DNA from: an uncultured bacterium
GTDB lineage: Bacteria; Actinomycetota; Coriobacteriia; Coriobacteriales; Atopobiaceae
DNA: 64,000 bases
Assembly: GCA_905215465.1 (NCBI GenBank)
Contig: CAJMPT010000004.1
Span: 30,056 to 94,055 of the forward strand
Reading direction: 5' to 3'
The translations under genes and the position numbers were made by a program. Below, one piece after another: positions 7,354 to 14,964 of this stretch (position 1 is the stretch's first letter; every line of letters begins with the position of its first letter). The notes below the pieces were generated by a model, which was not told where the DNA came from, searched no databases, and was given only the letters and a program-made list of their open reading frames with translations.

Positions 7354-8352
7354 CTAGCGCTCGGGAGTGGTGGCGGAGATGGCCTCCTTGTAGAAGTTGA
7401 CGCGGTCCTTGTAGGCCTGGGTCTTCTTCATCTCGGCGAGCTTGCCCTCGTTCTCCTGGATGTCCTTGCCGTGGATCTCCTTGCCGGAGATGATGTCGTG
7501 GGCCTTGTGCAGGTCCTCGTCCTTGTAGGTGACGTGGACGCCGTTCTCGTCGACGGACAGCTCGCCCTCGAGGCCGCAGACGCAGCAGATGGCGCGGTTC
7601 TCGCCGGGAACCATATAGAAGTCGTTGCAGTTGCAGTGCGGGCAGATGCCCTTCTCGCCCTGGTACTCAACGCCCTCGTAGGGCTGCTTGCCGGAGGCGC
7701 AGTTCTCCTGGATCTGCTTGGCGGCGGCGGCCAGGTTCTGGCCGATCTTGGTGGCACGGTCGATGAGGGCGTCGTCCATCAGGGCCGTCTTGGACCAGGG
7801 CACCCACTCGTTGTCGATGACCTTCCAGCTGGGGGTCATGGCCTGGAGCTGGTGCTCGGACTGGACGTGCGTGCCCCAGTCGGAGCCGCCGATGCCGATG
7901 TAGGAGACGGCCTTGGGGCTCATGATGGCCGGGTCGGGGACCACGACGCCCTGGGCGGCAGGACCACCCTCGGCGAGGCGACCCTTGGCGATCTGCGTGG
8001 AGATGAAGTTGTTGCCGGTGTCCATGCGGGGTCCGAAGCGGTCCATGATGGTGTGGAAGAGGCCGGAGGCGCCGGTCTCGAAGATCGGATCGACCATGAC
8101 GACGCCGTCGGCGTTAAACATCTCGAAGGCGAGCCAGTCAAAGTCGTCCTTGTGGATGCACATGTTCTTGGTGCCGCTCATGAGCATCTTGACGCAGGTG
8201 ATGCAGCCGGTGCAGTGCTTGATGTCGAGGTCCATCGCGCGGATGAACTCGACCTCGCAGCCAGCCTCCTTGGCGGCCAGAAGCACAGCCTTGCAGATGG
8301 TGTCGTTGTTGCCGTTCTTGGTGCCAAACGAGACGCCCACGATCTTGGTCAT
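7354..8352 (-). CDS. Iron-sulfur flavoprotein-like NAD(P)H oxidoreductase with C-terminal rubredoxin-like zinc ribbon
   Basis: A 332-residue cytoplasmic redox protein. The N-terminal ~200 residues are a flavodoxin-like FMN domain (KIVGVSFGTKNGNNDTIC) with a compact Cys cluster CTGCITCVKML...CIHKDD near residues 50-75, the arrangement seen in iron-sulfur flavoproteins. A C-terminal segment near 250-285 has CPHC and CCVC pairs, a rubredoxin-like or zinc-ribbon module. Such proteins pass single electrons between ferredoxin or NAD(P)H and an acceptor. The ATG at 8352 is preceded by AAAGGGG, and the longer frame upstream has no ribosome site. It lies between the PucR regulator and the FAD flavoprotein on the same strand, consistent with a shared regulon. 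Confidence 0.82.
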   Translation of the reverse strand: MTKIVGVSFGTKNGNNDTICKAVLLAAKEAGCEVEFIRAMDLDIKHCTGCITCVKMLMSGTKNMCIHKDDFDWLAFEMFNADGVVMVDPIFETGASGLFHTIMDRFGPRMDTGNNFISTQIAKGRLAEGGPAAQGVVVPDPAIMSPKAVSYIGIGGSDWGTHVQSEHQLQAMTPSWKVIDNEWVPWSKTALMDDALIDRATKIGQNLAAAAKQIQENCASGKQPYEGVEYQGEKGICPHCNCNDFYMVPGENRAICCVCGLEGELSVDENGVHVTYKDEDLHKAHDIISGKEIHGKDIQENEGKLAEMKKTQAYKDRVNFYKEAISATTPER

Positions 8353-8544
8353 GGCGACCCCTTTCCTCTCCGTGCACAAACGGTGTGCGGCGCACCTCCC
8401 TAAGGTGGGCCGCCCTTTCGGGAAAAGCGTAGGGCCAAAGCCGTTAGGCAAACGCATAGAGAACCGGGTCAAGCCGAGACGGGCCGTTGTACTGAATGAC
8501 AACGGGCGATGCGGATGGGCCGGTTGGGGGCCGACGGACGAAAT

Positions 8545-8571
8545 GAGAAAAAGGGACTGTCCCCATTTCTC
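8545..8571. repeat. Palindrome of the AGGGACTGTCCCT family
   Basis: Arms GAGAAAAAGGGAC and GTCCCCATTTCTC pair over 13 positions with two mismatches, ending 2 bp from the pucR-like stop. Read on the minus strand it ends TTTTTCTC and may serve as that gene's terminator. The core GGGACTGTCCC recurs near 12181, 13563 and 18333. Confidence 0.65.
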
Positions 8572-8572
8572 G

Positions 8573-10126
8573 TCAGCCAAGGCCCTCCAGGATGGACGTG
8601 GAGAAGGACGTGGCCAGGCGGTCGTCTCCGTCCTTGAGGTCGATGAAGAAGAGCTCGCGAACCTTGTTCACGCGGTAGAAGTACGTGTTGCGGTGCACGC
8701 TCAGGGCGCTTGCCGCCTCGGCGGGGCTGCCGGGGAAGCGCACGGACATGACCGCGGTCTTGAGGTAGTCGGTGCCGTGCTCGCGGTCGTAGTCGGCCAT
8801 GGCCACCACGCGCTTGTCGAGCATGCGCTCCAGGCGGTCGGAGCGCTCCGGGGCGCAGGCCAGGACGGCGAAGCGGTTCTCCCAGAAGTAGACCACGCGA
8901 CCGGCCACGCGGGAGGCGCAGGCCGAGGCGAGGTCGGTCGCCTGGGCGAGGCGCCCCGGCGCCAGGGCGAGGTCGCGCAGGGGCTCGGCCACGAAGGCGC
9001 GCAGGTCGTTGTTATCCAGGGCGCTCGTGAGCTGCGTGTTTCCGGAGAGCCTGCGGGCGGCGCGGGCGTAGTCGTCGTAGCCCACGCACTCGTTCCTGCC
9101 GATGGGCGCCAGCACCACCAGGCAGTCCTCGCGGGCGCACCACAGGCAGTCGCGGAAGGCGCGCGCCACGATGCCGCCGACCCGGCCGTAGTAGTCCTTG
9201 CCCGCGCCGCGCTGGCCGACGACGGCCATCATGGCGTACGAGACGTCCAGCGGAAGGCCCGTCAGGGCGAGCTGCGCGCGCATGGTGGGCTCGTTGGCAA
9301 AGGAGCCGGCCACGAGGTCCTCCAAGACCGACGAGCCAAACCCCACGCGCTCCCCCGCCGCGCCAAGGCGGTCGATCATGATGCCGGCAAGCTGGCCCGC
9401 GTAGTCAACGAGCTCCAGGTCAAAGCCGGTGATGGGGCGCTCTGCCTCCATGACGTCGTAACGTCCCATCTCCAGGTGGTGGTAGTAGATGATGGAGGTC
9501 ACCCAGTGCCTGCCGTAGCGCGACGTGCCCGAGAGCAGGGAGTGCCGGGCGTGCCGGACGGCCTCGATCATGCCGTCCGCCTCGAGCTCGGAGTTCACGC
9601 CCTCGGACACGTAGCCGCAGGAGAGGACCTCCTGCACGTCGGGGGCGTCGGCGGGAAACTCGCCGGCGGTGGCAAGCAGCCGCATATCGGCGTTGGTGAT
9701 GATGACGGGGTTTCCCAGCACGGCCGAGGAGCGCCGCGCGAACTGCGCCAGGTCGTAGGAGGCGAGGAAGGCCTCGAACATCTTCTCGCGCCTGACCTCG
9801 AGGATGGCCGCGCCGGCGGGAAGGTCCAGGAAGGTGGCGCGGAAGTCCCCGTAGGAGTAGGGGTGGCTCACCACCACGGCGTCCGCCGAGCACGAGAAGC
9901 CCTCGGGGAGCCCTTCCTGGGTGTGGACGAGAAGGACCTGCCCCTCGCCGGCCTTGACGTGCTCCTCAAGGTAGCTCTCGAGGCTGCACAGGCGCAGGAG
10001 CTTTGCCTCCGGCGGGACGTTCTTCTCGTACTCGGGCACGGCGATGACGTCCTCGTCCAGAAGCTCGTCTCTGCCGACGCAGAGCGGCGTGCAGCGCAGC
10101 TCGTTAAGGACGGTCCTCAGCTTCAT
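8573..10126 (-). CDS. PucR/CdaR-type transcriptional regulator
   Basis: A 517-residue regulator of the PucR family. The last ~60 residues form the PucR-type helix-turn-helix (SVHRNTYFYRVNKVRELF), and the body fits the N-terminal sensory and GGDEF-like central regions of this family. No membrane segment is seen. The ATG follows GGGGGG with a 6-7 bp gap. It is divergent from the CocE-ACP-phosphotransacylase-kinase run (225 bp apart) and sits at the head of the leftward redox genes, the usual place for a regulator that answers to the pathway substrate and controls both arms. That regulatory role is inference from position. Confidence 0.85.
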   Translation of the reverse strand: MKLRTVLNELRCTPLCVGRDELLDEDVIAVPEYEKNVPPEAKLLRLCSLESYLEEHVKAGEGQVLLVHTQEGLPEGFSCSADAVVVSHPYSYGDFRATFLDLPAGAAILEVRREKMFEAFLASYDLAQFARRSSAVLGNPVIITNADMRLLATAGEFPADAPDVQEVLSCGYVSEGVNSELEADGMIEAVRHARHSLLSGTSRYGRHWVTSIIYYHHLEMGRYDVMEAERPITGFDLELVDYAGQLAGIMIDRLGAAGERVGFGSSVLEDLVAGSFANEPTMRAQLALTGLPLDVSYAMMAVVGQRGAGKDYYGRVGGIVARAFRDCLWCAREDCLVVLAPIGRNECVGYDDYARAARRLSGNTQLTSALDNNDLRAFVAEPLRDLALAPGRLAQATDLASACASRVAGRVVYFWENRFAVLACAPERSDRLERMLDKRVVAMADYDREHGTDYLKTAVMSVRFPGSPAEAASALSVHRNTYFYRVNKVRELFFIDLKDGDDRLATSFSTSILEGLG

Positions 10127-10350
10127 GTCAAATCCCCCCAGGCTCTTTTGGAATCATCATAACGCGCGCGTTCCTCCTTTTGGCAAGGGGAGGCGGGCCG
10201 GCCATTGTACGGCATACCACGACCGCACGGGCGGACGCGGGAAAGTTTGTCATCCAGTCCAATGACCTTCTCGCCCCAAAAACGGACACTTCTCCATGAC
10301 CAGGGCGCGGCCTCGAGGAGGCGCGTCAAGAACATCCGAGAGGAGAGCGC
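10127..10350. promoter_or_regulatory. Divergent promoter region between regulator and hydrolase
   Basis: A 224 bp intergenic region with both start codons pointing outwards and good ribosome sites on both sides (GGGGGG for the regulator, AGAGGAG for the hydrolase). A -10-like TTATGAT occurs on the minus strand near 10155. No clear operator dyad stands out. Confidence 0.45.
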
Positions 10351-12156
10351 ATGGCTGAGAAGCAGCCGGGCATCACCAAGAAGATGACCTTCGGCGGCGA
10401 GGAGTTCGAGGTCCCATTCGCCAAGGGCAACCCGGGCAAGTCCCGCGAGGAGCTGGACGAGATCAAGCGCAAGCTGCAGGAGGACCCCGAGGCCGGCGAC
10501 GGCGAGATGGTGGCCACCATGGGCTTCTGCGCCAAGTACAACCCCCACACCTACATGACCGAGATTCCGGGCGTCATGTGCGAGCGCGACGTGGCCTGCG
10601 TCCTTCGTGACGGCACCACCATCTACGCCGACATCTACCGCCCCGCCAACACGACGGAGAAGGTGCCCGTCATCTGCGTCTTTGCCCCCTTTGGCAAGAA
10701 CCCCTCCGAGGGCATGGACTCCTGGCAGCTCATGGGCGTGCCGCCCAAGACGGTCTCCCAGTACGCCAAGTTCGAGGCCCCCGACCCCGGCTACTGGTGC
10801 CACTACGGCTACGCCGTGGCCAACGTGGACCCGCGCGGCGTCGGCAACTCCGAGGGCGACGTCTACCTCTGGGGCTCCCAGGACGCCCAGGACGGCTATG
10901 ACTTCATCGAGTGGGTGACGGCCCAGGAGTGGTGCAACGGTCGCGCCACCATGATCGGCAACTCCGGCGTCTGCATGGCCCACTGGCGCATCGCCGCCAC
11001 CAGGCCTCCCCACCTCGCCTGCCTCGCCGCCTGGGAGGGCCAGGGCGACCTCTACCGCGAGTCCTACTTCTGCGGCGGCATCCCCAACCCCGACTACGAG
11101 ACCCACATCATCCAGGCCCTCGCCGTCAACAACTACATCGAGGACACCCCGGCGATGGTGGCCAAGTACCCGCTCATGAACGCGTACTACAAGGACAAGA
11201 TCGTCGACTGGAACAAGATCCGCATCCCCACGTACGTCACCGCCGGCTGGGTCCACCACCACCTGCGCGGCGCCTTCGAGGGCTTCCGCCGCATCCGCAC
11301 CCCCAAGAAGTGGATGCGCGCCCACCGCGACTTCGAGTGGCCCGACAGCTACAAGCCCGAGAACCTCGACGACATCCGCCGCTTCTTCGACCGCTACTGC
11401 AAGGAGATCCACAACGGCTGGGAGATGACCCCGCGCGTCCGCTTGGACGTCATGGACGGCTATGACTACGACTACGCCAGCCGTCGCGCCGAGGAGACCT
11501 TCCCGCTCAAGCGCACCGAGTACAAGAAGCTGTACCTGGACGCCGAGAACCACGCGGCCGGCTTCGAGGAGTACGCCAACGAGTCCGAGGTCACCTACGA
11601 CCCCAAGACCGAGACCACGACGTTCACCTACCAGTTCACCGAGGACACCGAGATCACCGGCTACATGAAGCTGCACCTCAACGTCGAGTGCCGCGGCTAC
11701 GACAACATGGACCTCTTCCCCTGGGTCATCAAGCTGGACAAGGACGGCAACTACGTGCCCATCCGCGTCATGGGCGCCCCCTTCCGCGGCGCGTGGGGGT
11801 TCCTGCGCTGCAGCCACCGCGACCTCGACCCCAAGTACGCCAGCGACTTCCAGCCCGTGCACTCCCACGAGAAGGAGGAGCGCATGCAGCCGGGCGAGAT
11901 CGTCCCGGTGGACGTGGAGATGTACCCGCACTCCCGCTTCTGGCACAAGGGCGAGAAGCTCCAGGTCGTCATTGCCGGTCGCTTCATCAAGACCGAGTGG
12001 TTCCACGACAACGACATGAACCACGCCACCGACAACGGCGACGGCATCCACGTCATCCACACCGGCGGCGAGCACCAGTCCTACCTGCAGATTCCCGTCG
12101 TTCCCCCCAAGTACCAGGTGGGCGACTACATCTGGCACGGCGACGAGAACAAGTAG
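10351..12156 (+). CDS. CocE/NonD family alpha/beta hydrolase (acyl esterase/acylase)
   Basis: A 601-residue hydrolase of the X-Pro dipeptidyl-peptidase S15 / CocE / NonD family, which cleaves esters or amides of acyl groups. The nucleophile elbow is GNSGVCMAHW (~residue 210), preceded by DPRGVGNSEG (~170) typical of the family. The subfamily stretch RGAFEGFRRIRTPKKWMRAH follows near 310, and the C-terminal jelly-roll ends in GGEHQSYLQIPVVPP with a conserved His. No signal peptide is present, so the enzyme is intracellular. AGAGGAG lies 6 bp before the ATG. It heads a rightward run with an ACP gene 78 bp downstream. The substrate is unknown; dietary or host acyl conjugates are only a guess. 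Confidence 0.88.
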   Translation: MAEKQPGITKKMTFGGEEFEVPFAKGNPGKSREELDEIKRKLQEDPEAGDGEMVATMGFCAKYNPHTYMTEIPGVMCERDVACVLRDGTTIYADIYRPANTTEKVPVICVFAPFGKNPSEGMDSWQLMGVPPKTVSQYAKFEAPDPGYWCHYGYAVANVDPRGVGNSEGDVYLWGSQDAQDGYDFIEWVTAQEWCNGRATMIGNSGVCMAHWRIAATRPPHLACLAAWEGQGDLYRESYFCGGIPNPDYETHIIQALAVNNYIEDTPAMVAKYPLMNAYYKDKIVDWNKIRIPTYVTAGWVHHHLRGAFEGFRRIRTPKKWMRAHRDFEWPDSYKPENLDDIRRFFDRYCKEIHNGWEMTPRVRLDVMDGYDYDYASRRAEETFPLKRTEYKKLYLDAENHAAGFEEYANESEVTYDPKTETTTFTYQFTEDTEITGYMKLHLNVECRGYDNMDLFPWVIKLDKDGNYVPIRVMGAPFRGAWGFLRCSHRDLDPKYASDFQPVHSHEKEERMQPGEIVPVDVEMYPHSRFWHKGEKLQVVIAGRFIKTEWFHDNDMNHATDNGDGIHVIHTGGEHQSYLQIPVVPPKYQVGDYIWHGDENK

Positions 12157-12180
12157 CCCGCCGCGCACGACCAAGAGAAG

Positions 12181-12206
12181 TTGACAAAGGGACTGTCCCT
12201 TTGTCA
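12181..12206. repeat. Palindrome with core AAAGGGACTGTCCCTTT
   Basis: A perfect 26 bp palindrome built as TTGACAAAGGGAC followed by its complement, between the hydrolase and the ACP gene. Near-identical copies lie at 13563-13591 and 18333-18361. It could be a transcript-stabilising or attenuating hairpin, or a mobile REP-like unit. Confidence 0.8.
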
Positions 12207-12234
12207 CCAAGACCAAACAAGAAGGAGCATTGAC

Positions 12235-12486
12235 ATGAACGATTTCCAGGAAGAGGTCGTCGAGATCCTCAAGAACAAGGCCGCCGACATCTTTGGCGTC
12301 GACCCCTCCACCCTCTCCGAGGCCACCAGCTTCGTTGACGACCTGCACTGCAAGTCCGTCAACATCGTGCAGTTTGCCTCCGCCCTCGAGGACGAGTACG
12401 AGGTCGAGGTCCCCTACATGCAGCTGAACAAGTGCGCCACCTTCGCCGACGCCGCCAAGTTCGTGGACGACGCCCTCTCCATGTAG
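12235..12486 (+). CDS. Acyl carrier protein, dedicated catabolic-type
   Basis: An 83-residue acyl carrier protein. It is acidic and helical, with the phosphopantetheine serine in DLHCKSVNIVQF near residue 42. The usual acidic residue before the serine (D-S-L) is replaced by Lys (K-S-V), while the following helix SALEDEYEVEVP is typical. An AAGGAG ribosome site sits upstream of the ATG, which is preferred over an upstream in-frame ATG lying inside the palindrome at 12181-12206. The gene lies between an acyl hydrolase and a phosphotransacylase/kinase pair and away from any fatty acid synthesis gene. This suggests that it carries an acyl group for energy recovery rather than for lipid synthesis, which is an inference. 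Confidence 0.88.
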   Translation: MNDFQEEVVEILKNKAADIFGVDPSTLSEATSFVDDLHCKSVNIVQFASALEDEYEVEVPYMQLNKCATFADAAKFVDDALSM

Positions 12487-12496
12487 TTGCCCCAGG

Positions 12497-12540
12497 GCCC
12501 GCAACCAGGCACTTCTCGCCTGACTGCGGGCTCTCTTTCT
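12497..12540 (+). terminator. Hairpin between ACP and phosphotransacylase genes
   Basis: A 14 bp stem (GCCCGCAACCAGGC/GCCTGACTGCGGGC, two mismatches) with loop ACTTCTC, followed by TCTCTTTCT. It looks like a weak terminator or an attenuator that would give more ACP than downstream enzyme. Confidence 0.65.
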
Positions 12541-12558
12541 ATAGAAAGGACCCAACAG

Positions 12559-13554
12559 ATGAACCTCATCCAGAAGCTCACCGAGGAGGCCAAGGCCGCC
12601 CCCGCCCGCCGCGTGGCCATGCCCGAGTGCGAGGCCGTCAAGACCCTGCAGGCCGCCCGCCGCGTGCTCGACGACGGCATCGGCACGCCGGTGCTGGTCT
12701 CCCCCGCCGACGTCATCTTCGCCACCGCCGAGGAGGCCGGCGTCTCCCTGGAGGGCATGGAGGTCGTGGGCACCACCGACGCCGACGCCCTCGAGGAGCG
12801 CGCCGCCCGCTTCATGGCCGCGGGCCGGCGCATGCTGAGCGACAAGGGCATCCGCCGCAAGATGAAGATGCCCATGTGGTACGCCATGGTCATGGAGGAG
12901 CTCGGCGAGGTCGACTGCACCTTCTGCGGCCACACCAACACCACCGGCGACGTGCTCATGTGCGCCCAGATGACCATTGGCCTGGCCGAGGGCGTGGACG
13001 TGCCCTCCATCCTGGCCCTGGTTGACACCCCGGGCTTCGAGGGCCCCGAAGGCAGCGTCATCTGCTTCACCGACTGCGGCCTCAACCCCGAACCCAACGC
13101 CTCCGAGCTGGCCTCCATTGCCATCAGCGCCGCCGACGGCGTGCGCTCCATCATGGGCTGGGAGCCGCGCGTGGGCTTCCTGTCCTTCTCCACCGACGGC
13201 TCCGGCGCCGGACAGAGCGTCGATCGCGTGGACGAGGCAATCAAACTCGTGCACGAGAGGCGCCCCGAGCTGGCCGCCGACGGCGAGTTCCAGCTCGACG
13301 CCGCCATCGACCCTGCCGTGGCCGCCAAGAAGGTCGGCCGCGAGTCCGACGTCGCCGGCCGCGCCAACGTGCTGGTCTTCCCAGACCTCAACGCCGCCAA
13401 CATCGCCGTGAAGCTCATCCAGCGCTTTGCCAAGGGCGCGGCCTACGGCCACACGCTCAACGGCTTCAAGCGCCCCGTGGCCGACTCCAGCCGCGGCGCC
13501 ACCGTCGAGGAGATCGTGGGCGACATCGCGATGCTCGTCCTCTCCGCAAGATAG
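12559..13554 (+). CDS. Phosphate acetyl/butyryl/acyl-transferase family enzyme
   Basis: A 331-residue member of the PTA/PTB phosphotransacylase family, which exchanges an acyl group between a thiol carrier and inorganic phosphate. Family signatures include VGFLSFSTDGSGAG (~residue 210) and RANVLVFPDLNAANIAVKLI (~275). AAAGGA precedes the ATG. The kinase gene follows 87 bp downstream, the normal pairing for thioester-to-ATP energy conservation. Because an ACP gene, not a CoA enzyme, lies directly upstream, the thiol donor may be acyl-ACP. PlsX, a member of the same structural superfamily, makes acyl phosphate from acyl-ACP, so the chemistry has a precedent. Chain-length specificity cannot be read from sequence. 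Confidence 0.86.
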   Translation: MNLIQKLTEEAKAAPARRVAMPECEAVKTLQAARRVLDDGIGTPVLVSPADVIFATAEEAGVSLEGMEVVGTTDADALEERAARFMAAGRRMLSDKGIRRKMKMPMWYAMVMEELGEVDCTFCGHTNTTGDVLMCAQMTIGLAEGVDVPSILALVDTPGFEGPEGSVICFTDCGLNPEPNASELASIAISAADGVRSIMGWEPRVGFLSFSTDGSGAGQSVDRVDEAIKLVHERRPELAADGEFQLDAAIDPAVAAKKVGRESDVAGRANVLVFPDLNAANIAVKLIQRFAKGAAYGHTLNGFKRPVADSSRGATVEEIVGDIAMLVLSAR

Positions 13555-13562
13555 GCCGCGCG

Positions 13563-13591
13563 GTTGACAAAGGGACAGTCCCTTTGTCAAC
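13563..13591. repeat. Palindrome with core AAAGGGACAGTCCCTTT
   Basis: A 29 bp palindrome (GTTGACAAAGGGAC arm and its complement) 9 bp after the phosphotransacylase stop. It differs from the copies at 12181 and 18333 only at the central base pair. Confidence 0.8.
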
Positions 13592-13641
13592 TTCTCGCCC
13601 GGATTCGGCACGGCACCACGCACTCCATCAGAAAGGAAACC

Positions 13642-14766
13642 ATGGGATACAAGGTCCTCACGCTCTCCCCCGGCTCCACCTCCACCAAGGTGGCCGTCTT
13701 CGACGGCACCGAGGCGCTCTTCCGCCTGAACGTCACCCACCCCGCAGACGAGCTCGCCCGCTTTGACTCCGCCGCGGACCAGTTTGACTACCGCCGCCAG
13801 ACAATCCTCGACGCCCTTGCCGAGCAGGGCATCAGGCTCGAGGACATCGACGCCTTCAGCGGCTACTGCGGCGCCATGGGCCCCACCGTGGGCGGCATCT
13901 TTGCCATCGACGACACCGTCTGCGAGCACGTCATGAACGCCGGCGTCAACCACCCCGCCATCCTGGGCGCCCCGCTGCTGCACGCCTTTACCCAGGCCAC
14001 CGGCAAGCCCGCCTACGCCGTCAACCAGCCCGACACCGACGAGCTCGCCGACGTGGCACGCATCACCGGCTGGCCCGGCGTCTACCGCAAGAGCCACGTC
14101 CACTGCCTCAACCAGAAGGAGTGCGCCATCCGCTGCGCCGCCGAGCTGGGCATGGGTTACGAGGAGGGTAACTTCATCGTGGCCCACGTGGGCGGTGGCC
14201 TCTCCGTGGCCTGCCACGAGCACGGCCGCATGGTGGACACCAACGACGTCCTCGAGGGCGCCGGCCCCTTCGCGCCCAACCGCTCCGGCGACGTGCCGGC
14301 CAAGCCCGTCGTGAAGATGGCCTTCTCCGAGGGCGCCAGCAAGAAGCAGATGGACGGCGTCGTGGGCAAGACCGGCGGCCTTCTGGGCCTGCTCGGCACC
14401 GATGACGCCCGTAGAATCGTAGAGCGCATCGAGAACGGCGACGAGTGGGCGGCCACCGTCTACGACGCCATGGCCTACCAGGTTGCCAAGTACGTGGCCG
14501 GCTTTGCCGCCGTCGTCCGTGGCAAGGTGGACGGCATCGTGCTGACCGGCGGCGTCTCCCACGACCCGCGCTTTGTCTCCTACGTGACCGAGCGCGTGGG
14601 CTGGATCGCCCCCGTCAAGGTCTACGCCGGCGACTTCGAGATGGACGCGCTCGCCGCTGGCGCCATCCGCGCCCTCGACGGCAAGGAGCAGGTCATGACC
14701 TACACGGGCGAGCCCAGCTGGAAGGGCTTTGCCTGCGAGGGCGCCCTGCCCGACGTGGAGGCGTAG
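13642..14766 (+). CDS. Butyrate kinase-family acyl kinase
   Basis: A 374-residue ASKHA-fold kinase of the butyrate/branched-chain acid kinase type, converting acyl phosphate plus ADP to acid plus ATP. The N-terminal phosphate loop is LSPGSTSTKVAVFDG, followed by HVGGGLSVACHEHGRMVDTND near residue 180 and GIVLTGGVSHD near 300, all typical. GAAAGGA precedes the ATG at 13642; the longer upstream frame begins inside the palindrome and is not used. Downstream of the phosphotransacylase it completes a substrate-level phosphorylation module. The closest family name is buk; the real acyl substrate is unknown. Confidence 0.88.
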   Translation: MGYKVLTLSPGSTSTKVAVFDGTEALFRLNVTHPADELARFDSAADQFDYRRQTILDALAEQGIRLEDIDAFSGYCGAMGPTVGGIFAIDDTVCEHVMNAGVNHPAILGAPLLHAFTQATGKPAYAVNQPDTDELADVARITGWPGVYRKSHVHCLNQKECAIRCAAELGMGYEEGNFIVAHVGGGLSVACHEHGRMVDTNDVLEGAGPFAPNRSGDVPAKPVVKMAFSEGASKKQMDGVVGKTGGLLGLLGTDDARRIVERIENGDEWAATVYDAMAYQVAKYVAGFAAVVRGKVDGIVLTGGVSHDPRFVSYVTERVGWIAPVKVYAGDFEMDALAAGAIRALDGKEQVMTYTGEPSWKGFACEGALPDVEA

Positions 14767-14845
14767 GCGAGAGGAGCTTCTCGCCAGCGAAAGGTGGCAG
14801 AGGGATCGTCCCCCTGTCGCCTTTGTCACGTGACACAAGCGACCC
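14766..14845. repeat. Cluster of three hairpins after the kinase gene
   Basis: GGCGAGAGGAGCTTCTCGCC (14766-14785) overlaps the stop codon. A GU-rich stem around AGAGGGATCGTCCCCCTG follows (14793-14821), then a long palindrome centred on TGTCACGTGACA (14817-14845). The middle one is a diverged member of the GGGACTGTCCC family. Together they probably end or attenuate the transcript before the MFS gene. Confidence 0.6.
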
Positions 14846-14964
14846 TGCGGGGCCGAGGCCTGATTTGGTGACGTCAAACAGTGCCTCGGCCCCTCTTTGG
14901 CACCACACTTGACCTGCAGCGGCACAAGATGCCGTAAAAACCCGCGCACCACCGGAGGAAACCC

